DNA of 64,000 nt from Deltaproteobacteria bacterium. Lineage in GTDB: Bacteria; Myxococcota_A; Polyangia; Polyangiales; JADJMO01. Positions 7,795-16,238 of the stretch are shown here, piece after piece; the stretch's first letter is position 1, and each line of letters starts with the position of its first letter. Under the pieces are notes generated by a model. The model ran no database searches and was not told the origin of the DNA. It saw only the letters and a list, made by a program, of their open reading frames with translations. Both the position numbers and the translations under genes were made by a program. Location of the stretch: the NCBI GenBank assembly GCA_022843175.1, contig JALHOE010000008.1, forward strand, positions 25,958 to 89,957, read 5' to 3'.

Positions 7795-9159
7795 ATGCGC
7801 TTGCTTCGCTCGTCTGGTCTCACCGTCCTCATCCTCGCGGGAGCGCTCGGCTCCGCGGCCTGCTCCTCTGACGCGACGCCGGGGAGCACACCCGGCGAGC
7901 CCGACGCCGCGGACGAAGCCGCGAGCGATACCGGCGAGCTCGAGGCCGCGCCCGCCGATTCGACCGCCGCGGACGACACCACAACCGCCGACACCGAGCC
8001 GGCCGCTGATACGGTCGCGATGGATACCAGCACCGCCGACTCCGTCGTCGCCGACTCCTTCGTCGCTGACACCGTCGTCGCCGACTCCTTCGTCGCTGAC
8101 ACCGCCATGGCGGACACCAAGCCGGCGGACGCCGCGGACGCCGGCACGGCGCTGACCCGCGCGCGCGTCTTCATCACCGGTCACAGCCTCACCGACAATC
8201 CCCTCGCCGATCACCTCGCGGAGATCTCGTCGAGCCTCTCCACCGACCTCAAGTGGAACCAGCAGATCGGCATCGGCTCTCCGATCCGCGTGCGCACCAA
8301 GGGCAACGATCCCTCGGCGTCCGGATGGCCCGGCTACAGCCGCGGCAAGAACCGCGTCGGCAGCGACATGAACGTGATCAACGAGCTCAAGTCGCCGGCG
8401 ACCCTCGGCGCCGGGGAGCGCTACGACACGCTCGTCATCACCGAGCGCCACGACATCCTCGGCACGATCCAATGGGAGAACACCGTCGGCTACACGAGGC
8501 ACTTCCACGATCGACTGATCGACGGAAACCCCGCCGGCACCACCTATCTCTATCACTCGTGGCTCTCGCTCTCGAAGACGAGCCCCGCGGCGTGGATCGA
8601 TCACGAGAAGAAGGCGCTCTACGCCTGGGAGTGCGTGTCGAGCAGGGTGAATCAGACCCTCGCGCTCAACGCGAAGCCCGGGCGCGTGATTACGCCGCCG
8701 GCTGGCGCTGCGCTCGTCGCGCTGGTCGAGCGCCTCGTGGCCAACACCGTACCGGGGATCACCGGCACCCTCGAGCAGCGCATGAACGCGATCTTCAGCG
8801 ACGACGTCCACCTCACGAACCTGGGTTCGTACTACGCCGCGCTCGTGACGTACTCGTCGATCTTCCGCCGCTCGGCCGTCGGCGCGAAGGCGCCAACCGG
8901 CGCCAGCGCCACTGCGGTCGCGTCGCTGCAGCAGATCGCCTGGGCGTATGTGTCGGCGTACTACGCGAAGCCCGCCTTCGACACGCACACCATGGCCGAG
9001 TGCCGGAGCTACGTCGCCGAGACGGTGTGCCCATCGTTCTGGAACCTGCTCGGCACGCCGGGCAACATCACGGGTTGCCGGAACTTCTTCGGGAACGCCG
9101 CAGCGGCGGGGAACCCCTTCGTCGACACGGCGACCTATACCCCCCTGCCCGCGCCCTGA
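7795..9159 (+). CDS. SGNH-hydrolase-like lipoprotein with acidic linker
   Basis: A 454-residue lipoprotein. The signal peptide ends in SAAC with Cys23. Residues ~24-125 are a low-complexity linker of Asp, Thr, Ala, Val and Ser, partly built from a perfect 30-base duplication at DNA level. The mature domain starts with VFITGHSLTDNP, where Gly-His-Ser occupies the GDSL block I position. It has DVHLTNLGSYYAAL near residue 335, matching the C-terminal Asp-x-x-His block of SGNH esterases. The catalytic assignment is therefore plausible: Ser, Asp and His. A Cys-containing tail follows (about residues 400-450). The enzyme is probably surface-anchored; its substrate is unknown. Confidence 0.75.
   Translation: MRLLRSSGLTVLILAGALGSAACSSDATPGSTPGEPDAADEAASDTGELEAAPADSTAADDTTTADTEPAADTVAMDTSTADSVVADSFVADTVVADSFVADTAMADTKPADAADAGTALTRARVFITGHSLTDNPLADHLAEISSSLSTDLKWNQQIGIGSPIRVRTKGNDPSASGWPGYSRGKNRVGSDMNVINELKSPATLGAGERYDTLVITERHDILGTIQWENTVGYTRHFHDRLIDGNPAGTTYLYHSWLSLSKTSPAAWIDHEKKALYAWECVSSRVNQTLALNAKPGRVITPPAGAALVALVERLVANTVPGITGTLEQRMNAIFSDDVHLTNLGSYYAALVTYSSIFRRSAVGAKAPTGASATAVASLQQIAWAYVSAYYAKPAFDTHTMAECRSYVAETVCPSFWNLLGTPGNITGCRNFFGNAAAAGNPFVDTATYTPLPAP
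8044..8103 (+). repeat. Perfect 30-bp tandem duplication inside linker
   Basis: Two identical adjacent 30-base units (8044-8073 and 8074-8103) encode the Val-Val-Ala-Asp-Ser-Phe-Val-Ala-Asp-Thr segment twice. The perfect identity, including synonymous positions, indicates a recent in-frame slippage or duplication event that lengthened the tether. Confidence 0.9.
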
Positions 9160-9312
9160 GGCCGGTTCCCGCGGCGCGCGGGATGGTGCGGCGTTCGCGG
9201 AGATCACCGGGCAGGCGAGGCTGCGTTGGTCGCCCTATTGTCGCCGCCCGCGTCGGCGCCCTCGCGGGCATACTTGGCCTCCGCCGGTCGTTCCTCCCCG
9301 GTGCGAGCCCCC

Positions 9313-9984
9313 ATGCGCCGTTCGTCCGCCGTCCTCGTGTGCGCTGCTCTCGCGAGCTGCGTGGACGCCTACGACCCGGATGCACGAGTCGTCCGCGACG
9401 GCCCGATCGATCCGGCGGTCGCTGCGGACATCATCGCGTTCAACCAGCAGGCCGAGGGCAGCGCCTCCTTTCGCCAGCTCGGCGTTATCTGTCGTTGGGA
9501 GCTCCCCGTCCGAGTCTTCGTCCAGCCGCCCGTCGCGCGCGCCAACGCCGAAGCGGCTCTGAAGTATTGGGAGTCCGCCGCCGGCATCCGGTTCCTGCTC
9601 GTGGGGAGCGACGAGTCGCCTCGGATCCTCTTCCGCGAGGGAACCGACGGCATCGCGGTCGTGGAGAAGGGCCTCGGCGCGCGCTCCGGAATCGACGGCA
9701 CGTTCGCCGACAACCGCGCGCGATCGGGCTTCGTGGTTCTCAACTCGGTGGCGGCGCACTGCAGCATGAGCGACCCGTCGTGCGAGTACATCTATCGCCA
9801 TGAGCTCGGGCACGCGCTCGGATACCTCGGCCACAACAAAGTCCCGCGCGGCCTCATGTCCGAGATCGGCGGTCGAAGCACCATTCTCGACCAGCGGGAG
9901 ATCGACATGATGCGCCAGCTCTACGCGCTCCCGCATGGGGCGCGCGTAGAGGCCGATGGCTCGTGGGCCGTGCCGGCGGAGTGA
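9313..9984 (+). CDS. Zinc metalloprotease lipoprotein (metzincin-like)
   Basis: A 223-residue predicted lipoprotein (LASC, Cys16). The zinc site HELGHALGYLGH (residues 163-174) is the full metzincin HExxHxxGxxH signature. It is followed 7 residues later by a Met-turn-like GLMSEIGG. Before it lies an alpha/beta region with EAALKYWESAAGIRF, typical of matrixin-like and DUF-type secreted proteases. A Cys pair (C150, C157) sits just ahead of the active-site helix. ATG 9313 gives a clean signal peptide. The gene follows the SGNH-like lipoprotein by 153 bases on the same strand. Confidence 0.85.
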   Translation: MRRSSAVLVCAALASCVDAYDPDARVVRDGPIDPAVAADIIAFNQQAEGSASFRQLGVICRWELPVRVFVQPPVARANAEAALKYWESAAGIRFLLVGSDESPRILFREGTDGIAVVEKGLGARSGIDGTFADNRARSGFVVLNSVAAHCSMSDPSCEYIYRHELGHALGYLGHNKVPRGLMSEIGGRSTILDQREIDMMRQLYALPHGARVEADGSWAVPAE

Positions 9985-9989
9985 TCCTC

Positions 9990-10159
9990 GAGGACGAGCA
10001 ATCAGCGCCCAGCCGGCCCAGCGCACCGACACAAACGGCGCGCCGCGAAACACATACCCGTAGCCGGCGACGTCCGGTCCCCGATGCCATCAAGCCACCG
10101 AGGACGACGAGAATCGCGCCGCGCCCCGCGGACGACAGCGGCTCGTCCCACCAACGCAT
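9990..10159 (-). pseudogene. Frameshifted remnant of small membrane protein
   Basis: From ATG 10159 one frame reads MRWWDEPLSSAGRGAILVVL and then GGLMASGT, a charged start and a membrane helix. A second frame, offset by one base, continues naturally as PDVAGYGYVFRGAPFVSVRW and then AGWALIARP, a second hydrophobic segment. Neither frame is sensible alone: the first turns Arg/Cys-rich, and the second has no start or nearby stop. This suggests a decayed small two-helix membrane protein whose 3' end is lost near the metalloprotease stop. Confidence 0.35.
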
Positions 10160-10179
10160 CGTTCACATGCCCTCGAGCC

Positions 10180-10560
10180 TCAGAATCCCTCGGCGGGCTC
10201 CCACAGCTCGAAGCGATTGCCCTCGGGATCCATCGCCCACCCGAAGCGACCGTTGTCCTCGACCTGCACCTTCTCGTCGACCACCGCGCCCGCGGACTTC
10301 AGCTGCGCGCGCATCGCGTCGAGGTCGCGGACTCTGTAGTTGATCATGAAGCTCGCCCTGCTCGGCGCGAAGTACTCCGTCTCTTCGGCGAAGGGGCTCC
10401 ACACGGTCACCGCGGTCGCGGCGCGCGGGTCGTCCTGCCAGCGGAAGACCGCTCCGAAGTCCATGCAGTCGATGCCGAGGTGCTCTTGGTACCAGGCGCG
10501 AAGCTTGTTCGGATCCCTGGCCTTGAAGAAGATCCCGCCGATGCCGGTGACGCGCTCCAT
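10180..10560 (-). CDS. VOC (glyoxalase-like) family protein
   Basis: A 126-residue single-domain VOC protein. The start has the beta-alpha motif IFFKARDPNKLRAWYQEHLG, and the end has GWAMDPEGNRFELWEP, the standard second half-site with a Glu metal ligand. VOC proteins pair two such modules to hold a metal or a small ligand; no substrate can be named. ATG 10560 was preferred over a longer frame at 10596 because homologous proteins start near this beta-strand. It is on the same strand as the DUF523-like gene upstream. Confidence 0.85.
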   Translation of the reverse strand: MERVTGIGGIFFKARDPNKLRAWYQEHLGIDCMDFGAVFRWQDDPRAATAVTVWSPFAEETEYFAPSRASFMINYRVRDLDAMRAQLKSAGAVVDEKVQVEDNGRFGWAMDPEGNRFELWEPAEGF

Positions 10561-10656
10561 GAATTGCGCGGTAATCGTCGCCCCGGCGCGCCGCAACGCC
10601 CGCTCGGCGGTGACGAGGCGCGCCGGTGTCCAGCGACATGATCCGTCGGTTGAGCA

Positions 10657-11277
10657 TCACGGCATGTGCTCGAGGAACCTCACCTCGAGACGGCGCCGAC
10701 GCAGCGACGACCGCAGCTCCGCGATGAAGATCCCCTGCCCCTCAACGATGCAGGCTCGCACAGCGCGCTCGTTGAACGTCGCCCGATCGACGTCGGACGC
10801 ATGAAACGAGGCGACCACGGGGAGCGCTCGGCGCATGTCGAGGGTGTGCTCGACGCCGCAGGACGGCGAGTCTCCGACGCCCACGATCGCCACGACCTCG
10901 ACGCCGCTTCGAATGTAGTCGGCGATGTCACGTACGACCCGCCGCGCGAGGCGTCGAAACCTCACGGCGGTGTAGAGGCGAAACAGAGGGAACAGGAGCG
11001 ACGCGATTCGATAGGAAACGGTCCCCGCGGACCCGTAGAAGCGAACGATGAATCGCTTCATGACGCCGCCCCACGCCGCCTGCTCGGGGCACGGCATCTG
11101 GTAGATACCCACGCCGTCCCGTTCGAAGGGTTCGATGACCTCCCTGACCATGCCGCGCGATGACGCGCCACCGAGATAGCGCACATTCTGGTTGAGAAGA
11201 CAGTGCGCCACGAAGACGACGCGACGACTCCGCTCGTCGACGAGACGGCGAGCCCACCCCGCGACATCGGAGGCCAT
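10657..11277 (-). CDS. TudS/DUF523-like [4Fe-4S] desulfidase-related protein
   Basis: A 206-residue protein with three cysteine motifs in the order and spacing expected for DUF523/TudS-type proteins: HCLLNQNVR (Cys26), MPCPEQ (Cys63) and DSPSCG (Cys140). In TudS such cysteines bind a [4Fe-4S] cluster used in thiouracil desulfidation. This protein is longer than the ~150-residue thiouracil enzymes, with an extra hydrophobic stretch around residues 90-110 (ASLLFPLFRLY), so it belongs to a related subgroup of unknown substrate. It is downstream of the TetR gene on the same strand. Confidence 0.75.
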   Translation of the reverse strand: MASDVAGWARRLVDERSRRVVFVAHCLLNQNVRYLGGASSRGMVREVIEPFERDGVGIYQMPCPEQAAWGGVMKRFIVRFYGSAGTVSYRIASLLFPLFRLYTAVRFRRLARRVVRDIADYIRSGVEVVAIVGVGDSPSCGVEHTLDMRRALPVVASFHASDVDRATFNERAVRACIVEGQGIFIAELRSSLRRRRLEVRFLEHMP

Positions 11278-11305
11278 CCACCAACTCTAACGCGCGCTGG
11301 GCCGA

Positions 11306-12037
11306 TCAGCGCTCCTCGCACAGCTCGTGGAGCAGCGCCTCGGCCTCCGCGATCTGCTTGGTGCTCGACTCGGGCCCGATGTCGAGCGCGATCAGGGCGG
11401 CGATGCCCGCGAGCACCCTCGCCCGCATTCGGCGCGCCTCTCCGCGGCCGACGTCGAACGCGGCGGCGCGCCGATCGAGGAACGCCGCGAGCAGCTCGGC
11501 TGCGCGGGTGTGGGGACGCAGCGCCTCGCCGAGGAGCGCTCGCGCGAGCCAACCCGCGAGGGCGAACGCGCCGACATCGACCCGCGCGCTCTGCGCACCG
11601 CGCTCGCGCTTGCCGGCGTCGCGCAGCGCGGACTCGGCTACGGCGGCCCACGCGCTGAACAAGAGCTCGAGCAGCGCCTCGACCACCGCGGCCCTGTCGG
11701 CGAAGAACTGGTAGAACGTGCGGCGGGAGACGTCGGCCGCGCCGAGGATGTCGTCGACCGAGACCGCGTCGACGCCTCGCTCGCCGATGACGTCTGCAGC
11801 ACCGCGCAGGATGCGCGCGTAGGCGGGCGCGGCGCCGAGGGCGGCACCGAGCTCGAGGACCAAATCGAGCGCGCGCGCGCGTGTGAGCCCGAACCGGGGC
11901 GCGCTCGGACGCGGTGCGAGTGACGCTCCCGGCCCGAGGTGCTCGCGGGCGAGCGTCTCGATCGCTCGCTTGAGGCGATCGAGCGAGGCGTCGGCGTCCC
12001 GCGCCCGCTCCCGCGCCGGCATCGGCTTGGCGACCAT
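11306..12037 (-). CDS. TetR-family regulator
   Basis: A 243-residue TetR-type regulator with an unusually long N-terminal extension (~75 residues) before the HTH. The HTH is VDDILGAADVSRRTFYQFFA, where RRTFYQFF is the recognition helix. The C-terminus is Ala/Leu-rich helical. GTG at 12040 and ATG at 12037 are both possible; ATG is chosen. It is divergent from the alkyl sulfatase gene, with two strong inverted repeats in the 100-base gap, so it very likely represses that gene and itself. Confidence 0.88.
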   Translation of the reverse strand: MVAKPMPARERARDADASLDRLKRAIETLAREHLGPGASLAPRPSAPRFGLTRARALDLVLELGAALGAAPAYARILRGAADVIGERGVDAVSVDDILGAADVSRRTFYQFFADRAAVVEALLELLFSAWAAVAESALRDAGKRERGAQSARVDVGAFALAGWLARALLGEALRPHTRAAELLAAFLDRRAAAFDVGRGEARRMRARVLAGIAALIALDIGPESSTKQIAEAEALLHELCEER

Positions 12038-12047
12038 CACGCCACTA

Positions 12048-12062
12048 TAAACACGCCGTTTA
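12048..12062. promoter_or_regulatory. Inverted repeat near tetR start
   Basis: TAAAC-N5-GTTTA, perfect 5-base arms, centred 18 bases upstream of the TetR start. AT-rich arms around a GC spacer are typical of TetR operators. It is probably the autoregulatory site. Confidence 0.5.
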
Positions 12063-12102
12063 CCGAATCAACCGTTGTTTTGTCGGATCGAACCGGCACC
12101 AC

Positions 12103-12131
12103 CTTGCGAACTGGTATACGCGACGTATACT
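12103..12131 (+). promoter_or_regulatory. Alkyl sulfatase promoter with palindromic operator
   Basis: A perfect 7-base palindrome, GTATACG-CGA-CGTATAC (12114-12130), overlaps a sigma70-like -10 TATACT (12126-12131) and a weak -35 TTGCGA (12104-12109; 16-base spacer). Binding there would block polymerase. The -10 ends 6 bases before the ATG, so transcription should start at or next to the start codon, leaving no leader. Confidence 0.6.
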
Positions 12132-12137
12132 CTACCC

Positions 12138-13943
12138 ATGACTCGAAAGAAATGGGTCTCGGGCGCGGTGCTCGTCCTCGCGCTGGCACTCGCGTTGGTG
12201 GCACGCCGGCCGCTGGTGATCGCCTTCGAGGGCTCGGGCATGGATCCGGCCATCCCCGTGGAGTTCCGCGTGCCGCCGTCGATCCACCCCGAGCTCGCCG
12301 AGCACAGCAAGCTGTACGAGAAGAAGATCTACAAGGTCGCCGACTCGGTGCACGTCGCAGTGGGATACGGCATCGCCAACATCGTCATGGTCGAGGGCAC
12401 CGACGGGATCGTCATCGTCGACACCGGCGAGTCGATCGCGCAGGGCGAGGAGGTCCTCGCCGAGCTCCGGAAGATCACGAGCAAGCCGATCGTCGCGGTC
12501 GTGCTCACCCACCACCACGCCGACCACGTCCTCGGGACGACCGCGTTCGTGAAGCCGGGCGACGCCATCCCGATCATCGCCCACGACTCCCTCGTGCAGC
12601 ACTACGGAGACGAGACCGGGCTCATCGTCGAGCTGCAGGCGATCCGTGCCGCGCACATGCTCGGCGCGTTCCTCGGTCCGGCCGACCGCAAGGACTCGAA
12701 CAATGGCATCGGCCCCTTCGTCGGCCGAAGCCTCGCCAACTTCGTCCCGCCGAACAAGACGTTCCACGACGCGCTCGACATCACGCTGGCGGGCGTTCGC
12801 TTCGAGATGAAGCACGTCCCCTCCGAGGCCGAGTCCGAGATCGCGATGTACCTGCCCGACAAGAAGGTCCTCCTCTCGGCGGAGGTCGTGCAGGGCCACA
12901 CCTTCCCCAACGTCTACACGATCCGCGGCGCGCGCTACCGCGACCCGCTCAGGTGGGTGCGGAGCCTCGACGTGCTTCGCGCGTGGGGCGCCGAGTCGAT
13001 GGTCCTCCAGCACGGGCCGCCGGTCCTCGGAAAGGCGGAGGTCGAGCACGTCCTCACCGCCTACCGCGACCAGATCCAATACGTGCACGACCAGACCGTC
13101 CGCTACATGAACAAGGGCCTGACGGCGCAGGAGATCGCCAACGTGGTGAAGCTCCCGCCGCACCTCGACGCCGAGAAGCCGTGGGGCCAGCAGTTCTACG
13201 GCACCGTCAAGCACTCGGTGCGCAACGTCTATGGCGGATACGTCGGCTGGTTTCAGGGAGATCCCGTCGATCTCGATCCGACGCCGCCGGCCGAGTCGGC
13301 GCGCCGGTTGGTCGCGATGATGGGGGGGCGCGACAAGGTCCTCGAGGCCGCGCGCAAGGCGTACGCGTCCAAGGACGATCACTTCGCGGCGGAGCTCGCG
13401 ACGTATCTGATCCGCATCGACCAGAAGGACATGGACGCGCGGCACATCAAGGGCGCGGCCTTCCGTCGGCTCGGGTATGCGGAGAAGAACGCCAACTGGC
13501 GCAACTACTACCTCGTCTCCGCGATGGAGCTCGACGATCAGGTGCCCGAAGCCATCTACACCGCGGTCGCGGGCAGGATGATGTTGGGCAGCGCGCTGGC
13601 CGGTCTCCCTCCGGAGAATCAGCTCGCCATGCTCCCCTCACGCCTCAAGGCCGAGGAGACCTTCTCCGAGGACGTGGTGGCCGCGATCCGCTACGCCGAC
13701 GTCAAAGAGCCCTTCCGCCTCCACTTGCGCCGCGGCGTGCTCGAGATCTCGCGGGGCGACGTGACGCACGCGGTCTTCACGATCGAGGCCACGCAAGCGA
13801 CCATGGGCGCGTTCCTCGCCGGCAAGTCGTTCGACGACGCGTTCGGCGCGTCGACGATCACCGGGGACGCCGCCGCCGCAGCGCGCTTCTTCGCGCACTT
13901 CGAGACGCCGTTCGCGAAGAAGCCCGAGGTCGTGGTTCGCTGA
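12138..13943 (+). CDS. Alkyl sulfatase (SdsA1/BDS1-like metallo-beta-lactamase fold)
   Basis: A 601-residue secreted alkyl sulfatase, which hydrolyses primary alkyl sulfate esters such as SDS to alcohol and sulfate. It has a hydrophobic N-terminal signal or anchor (residues 8-22) and a metallo-beta-lactamase domain with THHHADH (124-130) as the binuclear zinc site. Later come the Glu-containing VPSEAESEIAMYL and the active-site region LQHGPP. A helical dimerisation domain follows (SKDDHFAAELATYL, DARHIKGAAFRRLGY), then a C-terminal SCP2-like lipid-binding domain from about residue 485. Length and order match the SdsA1 family. It is divergent from a TetR regulator. Confidence 0.93.
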   Translation: MTRKKWVSGAVLVLALALALVARRPLVIAFEGSGMDPAIPVEFRVPPSIHPELAEHSKLYEKKIYKVADSVHVAVGYGIANIVMVEGTDGIVIVDTGESIAQGEEVLAELRKITSKPIVAVVLTHHHADHVLGTTAFVKPGDAIPIIAHDSLVQHYGDETGLIVELQAIRAAHMLGAFLGPADRKDSNNGIGPFVGRSLANFVPPNKTFHDALDITLAGVRFEMKHVPSEAESEIAMYLPDKKVLLSAEVVQGHTFPNVYTIRGARYRDPLRWVRSLDVLRAWGAESMVLQHGPPVLGKAEVEHVLTAYRDQIQYVHDQTVRYMNKGLTAQEIANVVKLPPHLDAEKPWGQQFYGTVKHSVRNVYGGYVGWFQGDPVDLDPTPPAESARRLVAMMGGRDKVLEAARKAYASKDDHFAAELATYLIRIDQKDMDARHIKGAAFRRLGYAEKNANWRNYYLVSAMELDDQVPEAIYTAVAGRMMLGSALAGLPPENQLAMLPSRLKAEETFSEDVVAAIRYADVKEPFRLHLRRGVLEISRGDVTHAVFTIEATQATMGAFLAGKSFDDAFGASTITGDAAAAARFFAHFETPFAKKPEVVVR

Positions 13944-13985
13944 TCAGCTGGCCGCGACACCTCGGCGGTCCGTGTTCCGAAATGC

Positions 13986-14447
13986 TCACGGGATCCGACG
14001 GCAGTCGCGCAGGGCGAGGACCGGCTCCCAATAGGCGAGAGGGAGTTGCCAATGATGCGTCGCCCCGACCTCGAACCGCCCCTCGACGGTGAGCGTCTCC
14101 CCGTCGTTCGGGAGCCCGCCGTCGGGATCGGCGACGACGCAGATGACGGCGAGCGTTCGTCCCGGCTTGTCCTTCAGGAGGATCGCGCCGGCCGGAATCT
14201 TGTCCGGCGGGCGGGACGCCAAGCCGGAGATCCGGATCACCTGGCCGCTCCAGCGATCGCCCGAAGCGGGCACGTCGCTCTTCTTGTCGATGGGTAGCTT
14301 GGCGTAGAGGTCGAGGAGCGTCGTGAGCAGCTCCGCGGCCGTGGGTGCTTTTCCGGGCGCGTCGGCCGGGTCCGCGCGCAGCGCTGGCTCGCTTCGACAC
14401 CCGCACAGCAGCGCGACGACGAGCACTCCACCGATCGCACGCGCCAT
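13986..14447 (-). CDS. Small lipoprotein, possible OB-fold
   Basis: A 153-residue lipoprotein with lipobox LLCGC (Cys17). The mature part has a short helical region (TAAELLTTLLDLYAKL) and then an all-beta segment: GQVIRISGLASR, GAILLKDKPGRTLAVICVV, DGETLTVEGRFEVG. This resembles the OB-fold tRNA-anti-like domains found in small periplasmic proteins. The function is unknown. It is convergent with the alkyl sulfatase gene, 42 bases away. Confidence 0.7.
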   Translation of the reverse strand: MARAIGGVLVVALLCGCRSEPALRADPADAPGKAPTAAELLTTLLDLYAKLPIDKKSDVPASGDRWSGQVIRISGLASRPPDKIPAGAILLKDKPGRTLAVICVVADPDGGLPNDGETLTVEGRFEVGATHHWQLPLAYWEPVLALRDCRRIP

Positions 14448-14571
14448 AGCGAGGGGACCGAGCCTACGCCTTCGCCGCCGAGGCGCTCAAGTCGGCCGAG
14501 CTTCGCCTCCGCGGGGAGGCCGCAAGACGTGAAACAACCTGCGCGGCCACGGCGTGTCCGAGCGCCACCGA

Positions 14572-16212
14572 CTATGTCAGCGAGATGCTCCTCCGGCCCT
14601 CGACCGCGACCGCGGCGAAGTGCTCCGCCATCAGGGCCAGCTCGCGCACCAGCACGCGACGGAGGTCCTCGGGCTGCACGATCGCGTCGTACCACCCCTT
14701 CGACGCGGCGTAGTCGGCGCCGAGCGTTCGGTGATGGTGGCCGACCACCGCGTCGCGCTCGGCCTCGATCGCCGCGCGTCGCGCCGCGTTGTCACCGGCC
14801 ATCGCGAGCGCCTCGCCGTAGACGACCTGACTGAGTTGCTCGGGCGCCATCGTTCCGGTCTCGGCCGTGGGCAGGGCGAGGACGCGCGTCGGCGCGAAGC
14901 CCGGCCCGCACAGCGCGTATTGGCCGGCGCCGTAGGCCTTGCGGAGAATGACGGTGATCCGCGGAACGCGCGCGCGCGACATCGCCTGAATCATCCGCGC
15001 GCCGGCGTGAATGATCCCTCCGCGTTCGGCCTTGGAGCCGACCATGAAGCCGGGAACGTCCTGGAGGAACAGCAGCGGAACGTTGAACGCATCGCACAGC
15101 GAGATGAACCACGCGGCCTTATCGGCCGCCGCCGAATCGATCACGCCGCCGAGGTGCTTCGGCTGACTGGCGACGACGCCGATCGCGTATCCGTCGAGCC
15201 GTGCGAGACCGACGACGAGCGACTGGCCGTAGCCGCCGCGCAGCTCGAAGAAGCTCTCGCGGTCGCACGCCTCGCCGATCAGCGCGCGCACGTCGTACGC
15301 CTTGCGGCTGTCGCCGGGGATGAGCGATGCGATGGACGAGGTCTCCCGTCGTGCGTCGTCGGCGCTCGGCACGCGCGGCGGCTTGCCGGCGTGATTCGTG
15401 GGGAGATAGGAGAGGAATCGTCGAATCGATTGGAGCGCCGCCGCCTCGTCCGCGCACTCGAGGTCCCCGACGCCGGATTGCCGGCAGTGGAGCTTGGCCC
15501 CGCCGAGATCCTCGACGCTCACCTCTTCGCCGATCGCGGCCTGCACGAGCTTCGGCCCGGCGAGGAACATCGCGCTGTGCTTGCTGACCATCGGCACGAA
15601 GTCGGCGAGGCCGGGGACGTAGGCGCCGCCGGCGACGCTCGCGCCGAAGAGCCCCGCGACCTGGGGGAACAGACCGGAGTGGTTCGCGAGATAGTGAAAC
15701 ACCCGCCCGCCGTGACGCGCGCCGGAGTGCACGTCCTCCTGCTCGGGGAGATAGGCGCTCGCCGAGTCCACCAGGAACACGATCGGCACCCGGTGCGCGA
15801 ACGAGAACTCTTGCGCGCGAAGCGTCTTGAAGACGCTCTCGCCGTACCACGCCCCGGCCTTCGACTCGCTCATGTTCGACACGACGACGACCGGCCTCCC
15901 GTCGATGAGCCCGTGACCGGTGATCGTGTTGCCGCGGAGCACCCCGCGGTGCGCGCCCAGGTGTTTGTCGAGCTCGCTGAACGAGCCCGGGTCGACGAGC
16001 ATTTCGATCCGCTCCCAGCCGGTGTGCTTGCCGCGCGCGTGGAGCTTCTCGACGGCCGCCGGCCCCCCGCCCGCTTCGATCCGCTGCTCGATCTCGCGAA
16101 CGCGCGCGGCCTTGGCAGACGCGTCCTTCAGATCGCGGAGCGGCTCCGCCGGGAGCCCGGCGCGGGAGCCGAGAGACTCGTCAAACTTCCCACCGACGTC
16201 GCGTGCGCTCAT
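14572..16212 (-). CDS. Acyl-CoA carboxylase carboxyltransferase (beta) subunit
   Basis: A 546-residue carboxyltransferase of the crotonase-like fold, equivalent to the beta subunit of propionyl-, methylcrotonyl- or geranyl-CoA carboxylases. N- and C-terminal carboxyltransferase halves are both present: KLHARGKHTGWERIEMLVDP and HGGRVFHYLANHSGLFPQVA in the first, LLFLQDVPGFMVGSKAERGG and RKAYGAGQYALCG in the second. These hold the acyl-CoA and biotin oxyanion holes. Biotin carboxylase and BCCP genes are not adjacent, so its partner must be encoded elsewhere. The exact acyl-CoA cannot be assigned. Confidence 0.88.
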   Translation of the reverse strand: MSARDVGGKFDESLGSRAGLPAEPLRDLKDASAKAARVREIEQRIEAGGGPAAVEKLHARGKHTGWERIEMLVDPGSFSELDKHLGAHRGVLRGNTITGHGLIDGRPVVVVSNMSESKAGAWYGESVFKTLRAQEFSFAHRVPIVFLVDSASAYLPEQEDVHSGARHGGRVFHYLANHSGLFPQVAGLFGASVAGGAYVPGLADFVPMVSKHSAMFLAGPKLVQAAIGEEVSVEDLGGAKLHCRQSGVGDLECADEAAALQSIRRFLSYLPTNHAGKPPRVPSADDARRETSSIASLIPGDSRKAYDVRALIGEACDRESFFELRGGYGQSLVVGLARLDGYAIGVVASQPKHLGGVIDSAAADKAAWFISLCDAFNVPLLFLQDVPGFMVGSKAERGGIIHAGARMIQAMSRARVPRITVILRKAYGAGQYALCGPGFAPTRVLALPTAETGTMAPEQLSQVVYGEALAMAGDNAARRAAIEAERDAVVGHHHRTLGADYAASKGWYDAIVQPEDLRRVLVRELALMAEHFAAVAVEGRRSISLT

Positions 16213-16238
16213 GGAGGGGCATGGTATCCACGCGCGCG

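Noticed and set aside
7744..9207. 487-codon minus-strand frame opposite the SGNH-like lipoprotein
   Set aside because: Mirror frame; the plus strand has the signal peptide, lipobox and catalytic blocks.
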